A stretch of DNA of 29,961 nucleotides from Methanomassiliicoccaceae archaeon (GTDB lineage: Archaea; Thermoplasmatota; Thermoplasmata; Methanomassiliicoccales; Methanomethylophilaceae): the NCBI GenBank assembly GCA_009784745.1, contig WQXR01000003.1, positions 1-29,961 on the forward strand. Direction: 5' to 3'. Below, one piece after another: positions 7,349 to 14,621 of the stretch; the stretch's first letter is position 1, and each line of letters opens with the position of its first letter. The translations under genes were made by a program, and so were the position numbers. The notes under the pieces are model-generated. The model did no database searches. It had not been told where the DNA came from and saw nothing but the letters and a program-made list of their open reading frames with translations.

Positions 7349-8662
7349 TCATTTTGTGCTGAGATCTTTCAGGAACTTCGGAATATCTCTTGATTCACTT
7401 GTGCCGACGATAACTTTTCTGTTAAGCAGTTCATGAAGTTTGGCAGACATCCTTGCCACTAAACCAGGAATTACCACAACACCGTCCGACTTGGAAAGAA
7501 CACCGCTCTCATTGAGAACTTTAGCGACATGTTCTGCGCTGAACTTACCGGCGGAGTATGCAGTTAGCACAGATAACCCCTCAGTGTCCACTATCTGTAA
7601 CCAAACAGGTATCTTGGATTTCTCGATATCCGCACGTACTGTGAAATACGTTAACGAGAAGTTCGTTGTGAAGAATATCGGTGAATGCTCATGAGGTTCG
7701 CCTATCGGATACAATCCTTGCTTGACCTGTATCGGTACCTGCGGATCTGTATAGATGTTCTGACGCAAAGTGAAAAGCGGCAACGCCTCGTATTCTTTCA
7801 GATCATCGAAAATCACTAAACTTCCGTATTTCATTGTTGACATTGCTGCCATTGCAACAGCGTATTCACCTGAACCAACGCGATCCATAAGCGGATATCC
7901 AAGCGGTTTGAATTTCTTCTTTATTGCACTGCGTCTTGCGATCGTTTGACGTTCAAGGCATTCTTTCAGATTTGCAGGGGACATGTCAAGAACGATATCC
8001 TCAACTCCTGATGCCTTAGCCTTTTCGGAAAGATCCGCAAGATCCTCGGGAGAAGCATCCTTCAAAGTAAGAGGGCATGAATATCTCTTTGCAAGTTCTG
8101 TCATATTCTCAATGTTGTCGGATGTTGCACAATATAACAGCGGTCTGCGCGGCGCGGCCTTTTCTATCACATCTTTCAGAATAGTTTCATCACACTCAAG
8201 TATGAATGGTCTGTCCCACAGTTCCATTGCGGAATTCACAGCATCTTTATATGTGCCAGCATTACCGGAATCGCACCTTATTGAGATCATGTCAACATCA
8301 AATGTCATTCCGACACGTTCGAAACTCAGCCGCTTGATATCATTGATGCGTTCCTTTATCTTACATGTGTCCGAGACCGTTACCGCATACGCTATCGGGT
8401 TCACGAACCGGCGCTCATGACGGTACAGAACGGTCTCGCCGCCCATCTTTATCTCTTTGCCTTTTCCTATTGTGACCGTCTTTATCGGAGGTGCAGAGGA
8501 CGCTTCCAATGCATTTTTCGATTCGGAACTTACATGCGGACAGTCATCGATCTTTGCCTTCTGATTGGAAAGCAGCATCGCAAACGCTAAGCACGTCGGC
8601 TGACCGCAATCCTTGCAATTGGTCTTCGGCAGCAGTTTGAAGAATTCTATTGCTGTCGGCAT
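7349..8662 (-). CDS. acsC: CFeSP large subunit (acetyl-CoA synthase corrinoid iron-sulfur protein gamma)
   Basis: This 437-aa protein opens with the CFeSP gamma 4Fe-4S motif: Cys16, Cys19, Cys24 and Cys41 (NCKDCGQPTC...DDC). That cluster passes electrons to reactivate cobalt. A TIM-barrel core follows (VGMTFDVDMISIRC), then a C-terminal Rossmann-like corrinoid-binding domain from about residue 330 (FFTTNFSLTYFTVRAD...VVIPGLVARMSAKLHELL). The subunit carries the cobamide that shuttles a methyl group to and from the A-cluster of ACS. It starts one base after the small-subunit stop, behind a clear GGTGA ribosome binding site, as last gene of the ACS operon. The name follows the bacterial system because the neighbouring ACS is bacterial in type; the archaeal name would be cdhE. 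Confidence 0.92.
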   Translation of the reverse strand: MPTAIEFFKLLPKTNCKDCGQPTCLAFAMLLSNQKAKIDDCPHVSSESKNALEASSAPPIKTVTIGKGKEIKMGGETVLYRHERRFVNPIAYAVTVSDTCKIKERINDIKRLSFERVGMTFDVDMISIRCDSGNAGTYKDAVNSAMELWDRPFILECDETILKDVIEKAAPRRPLLYCATSDNIENMTELAKRYSCPLTLKDASPEDLADLSEKAKASGVEDIVLDMSPANLKECLERQTIARRSAIKKKFKPLGYPLMDRVGSGEYAVAMAAMSTMKYGSLVIFDDLKEYEALPLFTLRQNIYTDPQVPIQVKQGLYPIGEPHEHSPIFFTTNFSLTYFTVRADIEKSKIPVWLQIVDTEGLSVLTAYSAGKFSAEHVAKVLNESGVLSKSDGVVVIPGLVARMSAKLHELLNRKVIVGTSESRDIPKFLKDLSTK

Positions 8663-9577
8663 TTACTCACCTCTCAATTCGTCGGCGTAACTCATTATCA
8701 TATCGGCTGCGCCGGGATTCCTCATTATTATTATGTCTGCGCCGGAGACCATCGCAGCCATTGCCGTCATCGCTTCCCACCATGTAACGCGGCCTTTGAC
8801 ATTATCAAGTTCATCATTCACGGCATCACCCACGTCCCAAGAACCGGTCGCGTCACATATCATAGGAATTTGAAGCATCTTGTCGTTCGATAAAGCGGCA
8901 AGTCTTATCCTCTCATTCACAGAGTATGAATAATCCAATCCCATGCCCAGAGGGGCCATCAGCGGATCCATTAGTATGTCGTTATACTGGACGCCGAAAT
9001 CTGTTAAGATTATGTTCATCTGTTTCGCAAGATTAACATCAAGATTGGAAAATGCAATTATTGTGTGCTTACCTGCAATAGCGGCTGACGATATTGTCTT
9101 GTATTCGTCCTCATCCGCTTTTCCCAGTATTAATTTCGTACCTTTCATGGATCCGCTTACAACTTTCATAACATCGTTGTCAACATCGGCGATACCGCAT
9201 CCGTAAACTATTATCGGAAGTTGGGTCGCATTAACGATATTTTGTACAAGTTCTGCGGCTTCTGCCGGCGTTGTTCCTTTTTTGTCGGGATCAATTCCTT
9301 TCAGACGCAGACATATCATATCTATGCCGAGTGACTTCCACATCCTTGCCCACTCTACCGGATCCTTTTGACGGTTATCGAACATGGATGCCGCAAGTTC
9401 CGGATAGTCGGAAAGATCGTCAACTACTTCTCCGGCTATCATTACTCTCCGTTTTGATGAGTTCTCAAAGGAAAGGAAAAACATACCGTCAGCACCGCCT
9501 GCGACATAGTCGCCTTTACCTAGGACGGTCTCGTTCATCTTTCCCGAATATTTTTCGTTGACGTCAGGAATCTTCAT
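8663..9577 (-). CDS. acsD: CFeSP small subunit (corrinoid iron-sulfur protein delta)
   Basis: This 304-aa protein has the CFeSP small-subunit TIM barrel. Recognisable segments are MICLRLKGIDPDKKGTTPAE, QLPIIVYGCG, GVQYNDILMDPLMAPLGMGLDYS and MICDATGSWDVGDAVNDE, all typical of AcsD/CdhD. It forms a heterodimer with the large subunit and helps cap the cobamide while the methyl group moves. It sits 7 bp after the ACS stop codon and directly abuts the large-subunit gene, so the three are one transcript. It is slightly shorter than the Moorella protein, with no internal gap obvious. Confidence 0.9.
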   Translation of the reverse strand: MKIPDVNEKYSGKMNETVLGKGDYVAGGADGMFFLSFENSSKRRVMIAGEVVDDLSDYPELAASMFDNRQKDPVEWARMWKSLGIDMICLRLKGIDPDKKGTTPAEAAELVQNIVNATQLPIIVYGCGIADVDNDVMKVVSGSMKGTKLILGKADEDEYKTISSAAIAGKHTIIAFSNLDVNLAKQMNIILTDFGVQYNDILMDPLMAPLGMGLDYSYSVNERIRLAALSNDKMLQIPMICDATGSWDVGDAVNDELDNVKGRVTWWEAMTAMAAMVSGADIIIMRNPGAADMIMSYADELRGE

Positions 9578-9584
9578 TGTATCA

Positions 9585-11774
9585 CTATATCAGCGGAGAC
9601 ATACTTAACGCAGGATGTTCGTTATCAGACATCCATTGCATCAGTTGTTCCGCATCTTCCGTTACCGTCTCGTCGGCTATCTTGTCATACATATCAGGAA
9701 CACCAAGTTCCTTTCCTATTCTCTTTATGTCATCGGCAAGCGATTCTTTAAGGCGTTTCGGCATCCATGCAACTCTTTTCAGACCGCCTTCGGCGGATAT
9801 GAATTTCTTGCTTGTTATGTATTTTTTTCCTATTCCCATGAATCCAGGTGTCTGACGTCCTCCTCCTATTGAACCGGCTAACGTAGAGAATTTCATTCCC
9901 ACCGGTGTCATTCCCGTGTGATCACGGTCAACAAGAACAACAGCCTGCATATCGGATGTCATTGCAATGATCACTTCAAAGCAGCCGCACGAGGTCATCG
10001 GCGAGTCCATTAAACTGTACATGCACATCCTCTCCACGTTACCGTGGGATTGCGAACGAACAATATCATTCGTTCCGCCCCATTCTCCTTTCTCCGCGCT
10101 CAGTACGTTGCCTTTCTCAATGGGTGCGTTCGGTCCGTTCGGCGAGAGTCCGTTGCTTGCCTTCGCGTCAAGCCAATTGATCGCGCCGCATAATCCCAAT
10201 CGCTCCGGCGCTATTATGCAAACATGATCGGGAGCGAATGACTGGCACATTGTACATGTGTAGAAAACATTAACAGAATCGTCGGTCAATCCTTTCAGAC
10301 GTTCGTCCCTTGCGTCATATGTTTTCTTAGCGATGTCATAATGTTTCGAGACCTCCGCCGGATCAGTAATTATCATTACCTGAACTCTTGTCACGATCTT
10401 GCCGAATTCTTCCTTTATTTTGTGTATCAGTATCTTTCCGATGTGTTCTAATTTAAATCCGCTTTCTTTGGCGGTGTCGCTTATCCTTATCCAATTTGAA
10501 TCTCTCTGGCCGGCGTGCCAAATGCCTTCCGCATAGTTAAGGAAATGATGGATGTTCCTTTCTATCACAGGTTCAAGGTCAGATTGAACATCTTTGCCGT
10601 ATATGCGTACAATTATCCCGAGATCGGTCGTATCGCCTTTCCCGAATTCATCGATGTTCTTTCCGATGATCGTTATCCTATTGTCCTCAACATCTTTTTC
10701 ATTCGCTTTCGTAAGTATCTCGAACGATCTGCTCTTTGTCCCGCCTGCTTCAAGATACGTTTGCGGTCTTCTTACGGTCTCACCTTCAAATGCAGGCCCG
10801 TATGCGACCGGAAGTTCGATCGGCTCTAATTTTACGGTTATCTTCCGCTCTTCTATCCCAACTTGTATCATGTCCAAATTATCATTACAGGAACGCAGCG
10901 CACCGCTTATGTTCGGTACGTCGTTATCTGTTACGACAACAGCACTGTGAAGCAGTGCCGCAAATGCAAATGCAGCATCTAAATTATTCAGGGAACCCAT
11001 GTGAATGACAACGATCTTCGGTCTTTTCACAAGATATGCTCTCAACTTCTCACGGTCACCCTGTTCGATGCTTCCGAATGAGTATGCTGCTCTCGCGGCA
11101 AAGTTGAGCGCATGCACAGTAGCAGTGAAATTACCGAGAGGATAGAACATGCGGTCCCATCCTATTGCTATTCCGTTATCTCTCATCTGATCGAGACAGT
11201 CACCGGATGCGCATGATACCATTCCTTTCGATTGGCAGTTCCTTACCATTTTTCTTATCTCGGGAACATCCTTTTCTTTCCTTCCCAGAAATAATACTGC
11301 GCCGGGTATCGTCTCATCTACGAAACTCAATCCTAATTCTCTCAATATCCGGTCGGGAACGAATCCTTCGCCTTCGTTCACATTGCCGTTGATATAACGA
11401 ACTGCTTCTATGATCTCGGCCGCATACATAGCATTCTCGCCCGCCTTAAGACCATCCTCCATCGAAGCGCACCCGGCTGCCTCCAGATCGTTCAGTAAAG
11501 ATAACGATCCGTTCAGATCTATTTCCAAGATACCTTTCCATCCGTAAAGCAGCGGAAGGCCGTACGCCGTTTCCGGAAAGACAAGCGGAACGTTCCCATG
11601 CTTCGCTATCGCTTTCGTTACGATATCCTTTGCTAATGAGACAATAGCGTCAGACCCGTCCGACGCCATCTTTATGAGCGTTGCGGCGTCTATTTTACTG
11701 TCCGTCACTTTCAGAACGGCATCCAATGATGAAACATCAATTCCGTACGCATCCGCGATGAGTTTTTTGTCCAA
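9585..11774 (-). CDS. acsB: Acetyl-CoA synthase, full-length bacterial-type AcsB
   Basis: This 729-aa protein makes or cleaves acetyl-CoA at the Ni-Ni-4Fe4S A-cluster from CO, a methyl group on CFeSP and CoA. All A-cluster ligands are present. Cys507, Cys510, Cys519 and Cys529 (CTMCQSFAPDHVC...GLC) bind the cubane, and the Cys596-Gly597-Cys598 motif binds the distal nickel. Each is offset by one from the Moorella numbering. The N-terminal roughly 300-residue domain, which docks CO dehydrogenase in bacteria and is missing from the archaeal CdhC subunit, is retained. The length matches Moorella AcsB, so this gene is bacterial in architecture although the host is archaeal. The start is a TTG nine bases after the ACT gene stop, preceded by GAGATGAT. 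No CO dehydrogenase gene is in the window. Confidence 0.95.
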   Translation of the reverse strand: MDKKLIADAYGIDVSSLDAVLKVTDSKIDAATLIKMASDGSDAIVSLAKDIVTKAIAKHGNVPLVFPETAYGLPLLYGWKGILEIDLNGSLSLLNDLEAAGCASMEDGLKAGENAMYAAEIIEAVRYINGNVNEGEGFVPDRILRELGLSFVDETIPGAVLFLGRKEKDVPEIRKMVRNCQSKGMVSCASGDCLDQMRDNGIAIGWDRMFYPLGNFTATVHALNFAARAAYSFGSIEQGDREKLRAYLVKRPKIVVIHMGSLNNLDAAFAFAALLHSAVVVTDNDVPNISGALRSCNDNLDMIQVGIEERKITVKLEPIELPVAYGPAFEGETVRRPQTYLEAGGTKSRSFEILTKANEKDVEDNRITIIGKNIDEFGKGDTTDLGIIVRIYGKDVQSDLEPVIERNIHHFLNYAEGIWHAGQRDSNWIRISDTAKESGFKLEHIGKILIHKIKEEFGKIVTRVQVMIITDPAEVSKHYDIAKKTYDARDERLKGLTDDSVNVFYTCTMCQSFAPDHVCIIAPERLGLCGAINWLDAKASNGLSPNGPNAPIEKGNVLSAEKGEWGGTNDIVRSQSHGNVERMCMYSLMDSPMTSCGCFEVIIAMTSDMQAVVLVDRDHTGMTPVGMKFSTLAGSIGGGRQTPGFMGIGKKYITSKKFISAEGGLKRVAWMPKRLKESLADDIKRIGKELGVPDMYDKIADETVTEDAEQLMQWMSDNEHPALSMSPLI

Positions 11775-11783
11775 GTTATCATC

Positions 11784-12692
11784 TCAGTTCAGTTTTTTGA
11801 ATTTGATCAATTCAAAGACACCGTTCATCTTACTAAGCGCCTTTGGCATCTCCTTTTTCAATTCTTCCGCGGACAGTTTACACGCGCCGAGATCTGCGTT
11901 TATGTCCAATGTCATCGTCTGATAGCATATCTTCACTTTGCTGAAAACGGATATCAAATTAACGTTTTCCGATGCTAAGTGATCAACAACCTGCTGTATC
12001 GATCCCGGACAGTCGGGAATGCTGAACATCATTCTCACAAGTTCCGTATCCTTTTTCAGGAACGTTATGGAAAGCATCCATGATTCCGGATCGACAACAA
12101 GCATAGCGGTCGAACCGTCAATGTTCTTCAGTATGTCGGAATATCCGGCGGACGTGTCAAATATGTCGCCTATCATCGTAACAGGCGCAGCCTGTCTTAA
12201 CTGTGCTTTGCAATTATCCTTTGCTTTGGAACGGAACACACGGCCGATATCGGCTTGTTTCACCTCTATGTGATCCAACTTGGAAACAGAAGGATCATTC
12301 GAATCCTTCAATGCTTTGAACGTTTCGGAAAGAATGTCAGCCTCTCCGGCAAAACTCAGATCGACCAACATCTTCCATATTATCGTGGTATCGGATATTG
12401 CGTTCAGTGACGTTGAATTCAGGATGTTGATCATCCTTGAACCTAAGAATCCTGCAGCTTGTGCTGTTGCACCGGGAACATCTCGCATGTATATCGTCAC
12501 GTGAGTTAACGTTCTGTAATTCTCCTGAGGGAATGCCGACAATATCAATTCATATTCTTTTGCGCCATCTCCTCTGTATTCGAATAACGTACTGTAAACG
12601 TAACCTCCGTCAACGAGTCCTATCGCTTCCGTTAAACGATCATCTATCTGAACTTTGGAACCATTGACCCTGACGAACTCCCACACCTTCAT
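11784..12692 (-). CDS. ACT-domain protein of the ACS operon
   Basis: This protein is 302 aa. Two ACT-like segments are visible: one after THVTIYMRDVPGATAQAAGFL (about 65-110), and a clearer one near the C-terminus, MMFSIPDCPGSIQQVVDHL then LISVFSKVKI (about 220-265). ACT domains bind small ligands, often amino acids, and control enzymes or transcription. No DNA-binding or catalytic domain is seen. It sits directly upstream of acsB, 9 bp apart, so it is probably a ligand sensor for the pathway, perhaps for methionine or S-adenosylmethionine (inference). The start was set at the ATG at 12692 because AAGGTGA lies at ribosome-binding distance. The GTG nine bases earlier is itself part of that site. 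Confidence 0.7.
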   Translation of the reverse strand: MKVWEFVRVNGSKVQIDDRLTEAIGLVDGGYVYSTLFEYRGDGAKEYELILSAFPQENYRTLTHVTIYMRDVPGATAQAAGFLGSRMINILNSTSLNAISDTTIIWKMLVDLSFAGEADILSETFKALKDSNDPSVSKLDHIEVKQADIGRVFRSKAKDNCKAQLRQAAPVTMIGDIFDTSAGYSDILKNIDGSTAMLVVDPESWMLSITFLKKDTELVRMMFSIPDCPGSIQQVVDHLASENVNLISVFSKVKICYQTMTLDINADLGACKLSAEELKKEMPKALSKMNGVFELIKFKKLN

Positions 12693-12724
12693 TTCTTTCA
12701 CCTTCGGTTATCAATGATTCGCTT

Positions 12725-13432
12725 CTATTTTATATCCTTTAGGTTGCTGTTCTTCACCGAAACAAGCGGCTGCGTCCATTCCGGGTGTTCCGAATCAGAG
12801 AATTCTATGTCTTTTATTATATTCGCTAAACTGTCGCTTTCTTTTCTTGACGATATCAGTTTCTTGATACTTCTGGCGCAGTTCTTTCCTCGCGTTCCGT
12901 GTTCAGTACCTTTTACTGCGCTTTCCACCATGGAAGCGGATTTTTTCATAAGTTTTTCCGCTTCTCTGATCATTGCGATCCTGTCCTTGGCGCTCATTCC
13001 TTTTTTTGTTGGTGCGCCTTTGCTGAATGTATATCTTCCGGGTGTTCTTCTTTTCAGTCCCGTATGATAAGGACATTTGGTGCAACGTCTCCCTATCTTG
13101 GTATCCTGTCCGTCAAGCGTTGTGTTATCCATTGCGGTCATTGGATAACCGCAAACCGGACACACATCCGGTAAGGAACGGTCGTCGCGCGAATTGTATT
13201 CTATCTCAACACGCAAAATATTCCTTTCTATCGCCATTTTTCTTATACGTTCGCCGCTTGTTCTGTAATCGGTATCATCCTTTCTCAACTCGTTCATGAC
13301 GAGTTCCTTCATCTCGGATTGTGATCTTATATGACCTTCTTTTTTCACGACCGTTCGTATGGCGCGTTCCAATATGCCGTCGTCGGGGATCCTGTACATC
13401 GTTATGTCATGGGTATCGTTGCGTATATACAT
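12725..13432 (-). CDS. Zinc-ribbon protein, unknown function
   Basis: This 235-aa protein has an N-terminal helical or winged-helix-like region (ILERAIRTVVKKEGHIRSQSEMKELV), a central four-cysteine zinc ribbon (CPVCGYPM...RRCTKCPYH, about residues 92-124), then a basic, helical C-terminal half rich in Lys and Arg. The layout suggests a nucleic-acid-binding or ribosome-associated protein, but I do not recognise the family. It lies 32 bp upstream of the ACT-domain gene on the same strand and may head the ACS transcript. No Shine-Dalgarno is seen at the ATG at 13432. The ATG at 13399 (MYRIPDDG) is a reasonable alternative start. Confidence 0.6.
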   Translation of the reverse strand: MYIRNDTHDITMYRIPDDGILERAIRTVVKKEGHIRSQSEMKELVMNELRKDDTDYRTSGERIRKMAIERNILRVEIEYNSRDDRSLPDVCPVCGYPMTAMDNTTLDGQDTKIGRRCTKCPYHTGLKRRTPGRYTFSKGAPTKKGMSAKDRIAMIREAEKLMKKSASMVESAVKGTEHGTRGKNCARSIKKLISSRKESDSLANIIKDIEFSDSEHPEWTQPLVSVKNSNLKDIK

Positions 13433-13488
13433 TTAGAATGTTTTTCACATGATCTTCGTTAAGATGAACGGAATGCAACGATGAAAGG

Positions 13489-13495
13489 TTTTAAA
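13489..13495 (+). promoter_or_regulatory. TATA box for tRNA-Leu
   Basis: TTTTAAA ends 27 nt before the first base of the tRNA-Leu gene, the expected archaeal promoter spacing. Confidence 0.55.
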
Positions 13496-13521
13496 CGTCT
13501 TGCGCGTATCGCGAGATGCAG

Positions 13522-13623
13522 GCGGGGGTTGCCGAGTTGGCCAAAGGCGCAGGACTTAAGACTCCTTACGAGGAAGAAATTCTGTCCCGTAGGGGTTCGG
13601 GGGTTCGAATCCCCTCCCCCGCA
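13522..13623 (+). tRNA. tRNA-Leu (anticodon TAA) with 18-nt intron
   Basis: The acceptor stem GCGGGGG pairs with CCCCCGC, the discriminator is A, and the T arm is GGGGG-TTCGAAT-CCCCT; no CCA is encoded. The gene is 102 nt, about 18 longer than a normal tRNA-Leu. The anticodon stem CAGGA (13550-13554) pairs with TTCTG (13580-13584), and the anticodon TAA is at 13557-13559. An intron at 13561-13578, in the canonical place after position 37, restores a 7-nt anticodon loop CTTAAGA and an 84-nt mature tRNA. Confidence 0.93.
13561..13578 (+). other. Archaeal tRNA intron with bulge-helix-bulge splice motif
   Basis: The precursor folds as a bulge-helix-bulge. A 3-nt bulge AAA (13577-13579) follows the anticodon stem. 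A central helix pairs 13555-13558 with 13573-13576 (three pairs plus an A-G mismatch). A second 3-nt bulge AGA (13559-13561) precedes an inner 3-bp helix CTC/GAG with a CTTAC loop. The splicing endonuclease would cut after 13560 and after 13578. Confidence 0.8.
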
Positions 13624-13667
13624 CTTTACACTTTGGCCGGAACTGATGAAGGGAAGCGAAACGTGAT

Positions 13668-14237
13668 ATGGGTATCATCGAACTGTTGATATTGGCATTC
13701 GCGCTGGCGATGGATGCATTTGCCGTTTCGATATGTTTAGGATTGAAGATGCAGAAAGTGACGATAAGAAAAGCACTGATCGTCGGTCTGTATTTCGGTA
13801 TATTTCAAGCGTTAATGCTACTGATAGGATATCTGGCAGCAAGTTCATTTGCGGAAATGATAGAATCATTCGACCATTGGATAGTATTCATCTTACTTTT
13901 GTTACTCGGTTTGAAAATGATCGTTGACAGTTTCAGGGAAGAAGGGGAAGAGAAGGAGGATGCATCCCTTCACCCAAGGAATATGTTACCGTACGCGATC
14001 GCGACAAGCATCGATTCGTTGGCAGTAGGAATATCATTAGCATTCCTGAAAGCTGATATTATCTCGGCGATGGTCGCCGTCGGTATGATAGCGCTCATCC
14101 TTTCGATGATCGGTGTGAAGTTCGGCGGTCTGTTCGGATCGCGTTTCGAATCGAAGGTGGAGTTCGCAGGCGGTCTGGTGCTGATACTTATCGGCGTGAA
14201 GATATTGTTGGAGCACCTGGAATTCATTGGTTTTTGA
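13668..14237 (+). CDS. mntP: Manganese efflux pump MntP
   Basis: This 189-aa, six-helix inner-membrane protein consists of two related halves. Each half carries the conserved acidic signature of the family: Asp16 in ALAMDAFAVSI and Asp116 in ATSIDSLAVGI. Together they form the Mn2+ export path. A charged loop (REEGEEKEDAS, about 90-100) separates the halves. The length equals the usual 180-190 aa. It follows tRNA-Leu by 44 bp on the same strand and could share its transcript. No manganese riboswitch-like structure is apparent in that short gap. Confidence 0.9.
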   Translation: MGIIELLILAFALAMDAFAVSICLGLKMQKVTIRKALIVGLYFGIFQALMLLIGYLAASSFAEMIESFDHWIVFILLLLLGLKMIVDSFREEGEEKEDASLHPRNMLPYAIATSIDSLAVGISLAFLKADIISAMVAVGMIALILSMIGVKFGGLFGSRFESKVEFAGGLVLILIGVKILLEHLEFIGF

Positions 14238-14265
14238 TAGACGCAGGATAAACATCCGGATGCGG

Positions 14266-14559
14266 TCATTCTCTGTTCATAACTTCTTTTAGTTTTTCCG
14301 CAAGCGAAAGAGCCGCAATTCCTGCGTCAGTGATCTTTATCGTCTTTTTATTGTGGATGCCGTGCTTAAGTTCATCCAGCAATCCAATCTCTAACAACTC
14401 CTCAAAATATTTCTGTTCCGTACGGCCGGAATACAGTTCGCTTTTTTTGACATCTTCGCTCTCTTTCACTCTTTTCAGCGTTCGGATCTGATACTCACTG
14501 AGAAGCGGCCGTACTGTCACAGAAAAAGTTATGTCCTGTAAGTGTAAAAATGATACCAT
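14266..14559 (-). CDS. Small winged-helix transcriptional regulator (putative)
   Basis: This 97-aa protein has a predicted winged-helix layout: LSEYQIRTLKRVKESEDVKKSELY (helices 1-2), a recognition-helix-like segment YFEELLEIGLLDEL, then a beta wing KHGIHNKKTIKITDAGIAALSL ending in a helix. This is the pattern of PadR/MarR-like archaeal regulators (fold-level inference). It is divergent from the first of two surface-protein genes, and its coding start overlaps A/T-rich inverted repeats next to their shared promoter. Autoregulation and control of those proteins are therefore likely. The ATG at 14559 is probably close to the transcript 5' end. Confidence 0.6.
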   Translation of the reverse strand: MVSFLHLQDITFSVTVRPLLSEYQIRTLKRVKESEDVKKSELYSGRTEQKYFEELLEIGLLDELKHGIHNKKTIKITDAGIAALSLAEKLKEVMNRE

Positions 14560-14576
14560 GTTTTTACTTTTTACAC
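14542..14576. promoter_or_regulatory. Overlapping inverted repeats at a divergent promoter
   Basis: GTGTAAAAA (14542-14550) and TTTTTACAC (14568-14576) form a 9-bp inverted repeat. A nested arm pair, GTAAAAA/TTTTTAC (14544-14550 and 14561-14567), gives a second, tighter palindrome. The sites cover the start of the winged-helix gene and abut the TATA region (TTAAATAT, about 14582-14589) of the surface-protein gene. The TTTTACACAAA half-site recurs upstream of the second surface-protein gene. Confidence 0.45.
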
Positions 14577-14621
14577 AAATGTTAAATATGCTGACCCAAG
14601 ATTAACTATGAAGGCAATATC

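Noticed and set aside
11784..12701. ACT-domain protein as an aspartate kinase or homoserine dehydrogenase fragment
   Set aside because: No kinase or dehydrogenase motif is present; only ACT-like segments and unassigned sequence.
13522..13623. tRNA-Leu as a pseudogene because of its unusual length
   Set aside because: Removing 18 nt at the canonical intron site restores a perfect tRNA, and a bulge-helix-bulge motif is present.
13624..13667. Manganese (yybP-ykoY) riboswitch before mntP
   Set aside because: Only 44 nt separate the tRNA from mntP and no matching structure could be drawn.
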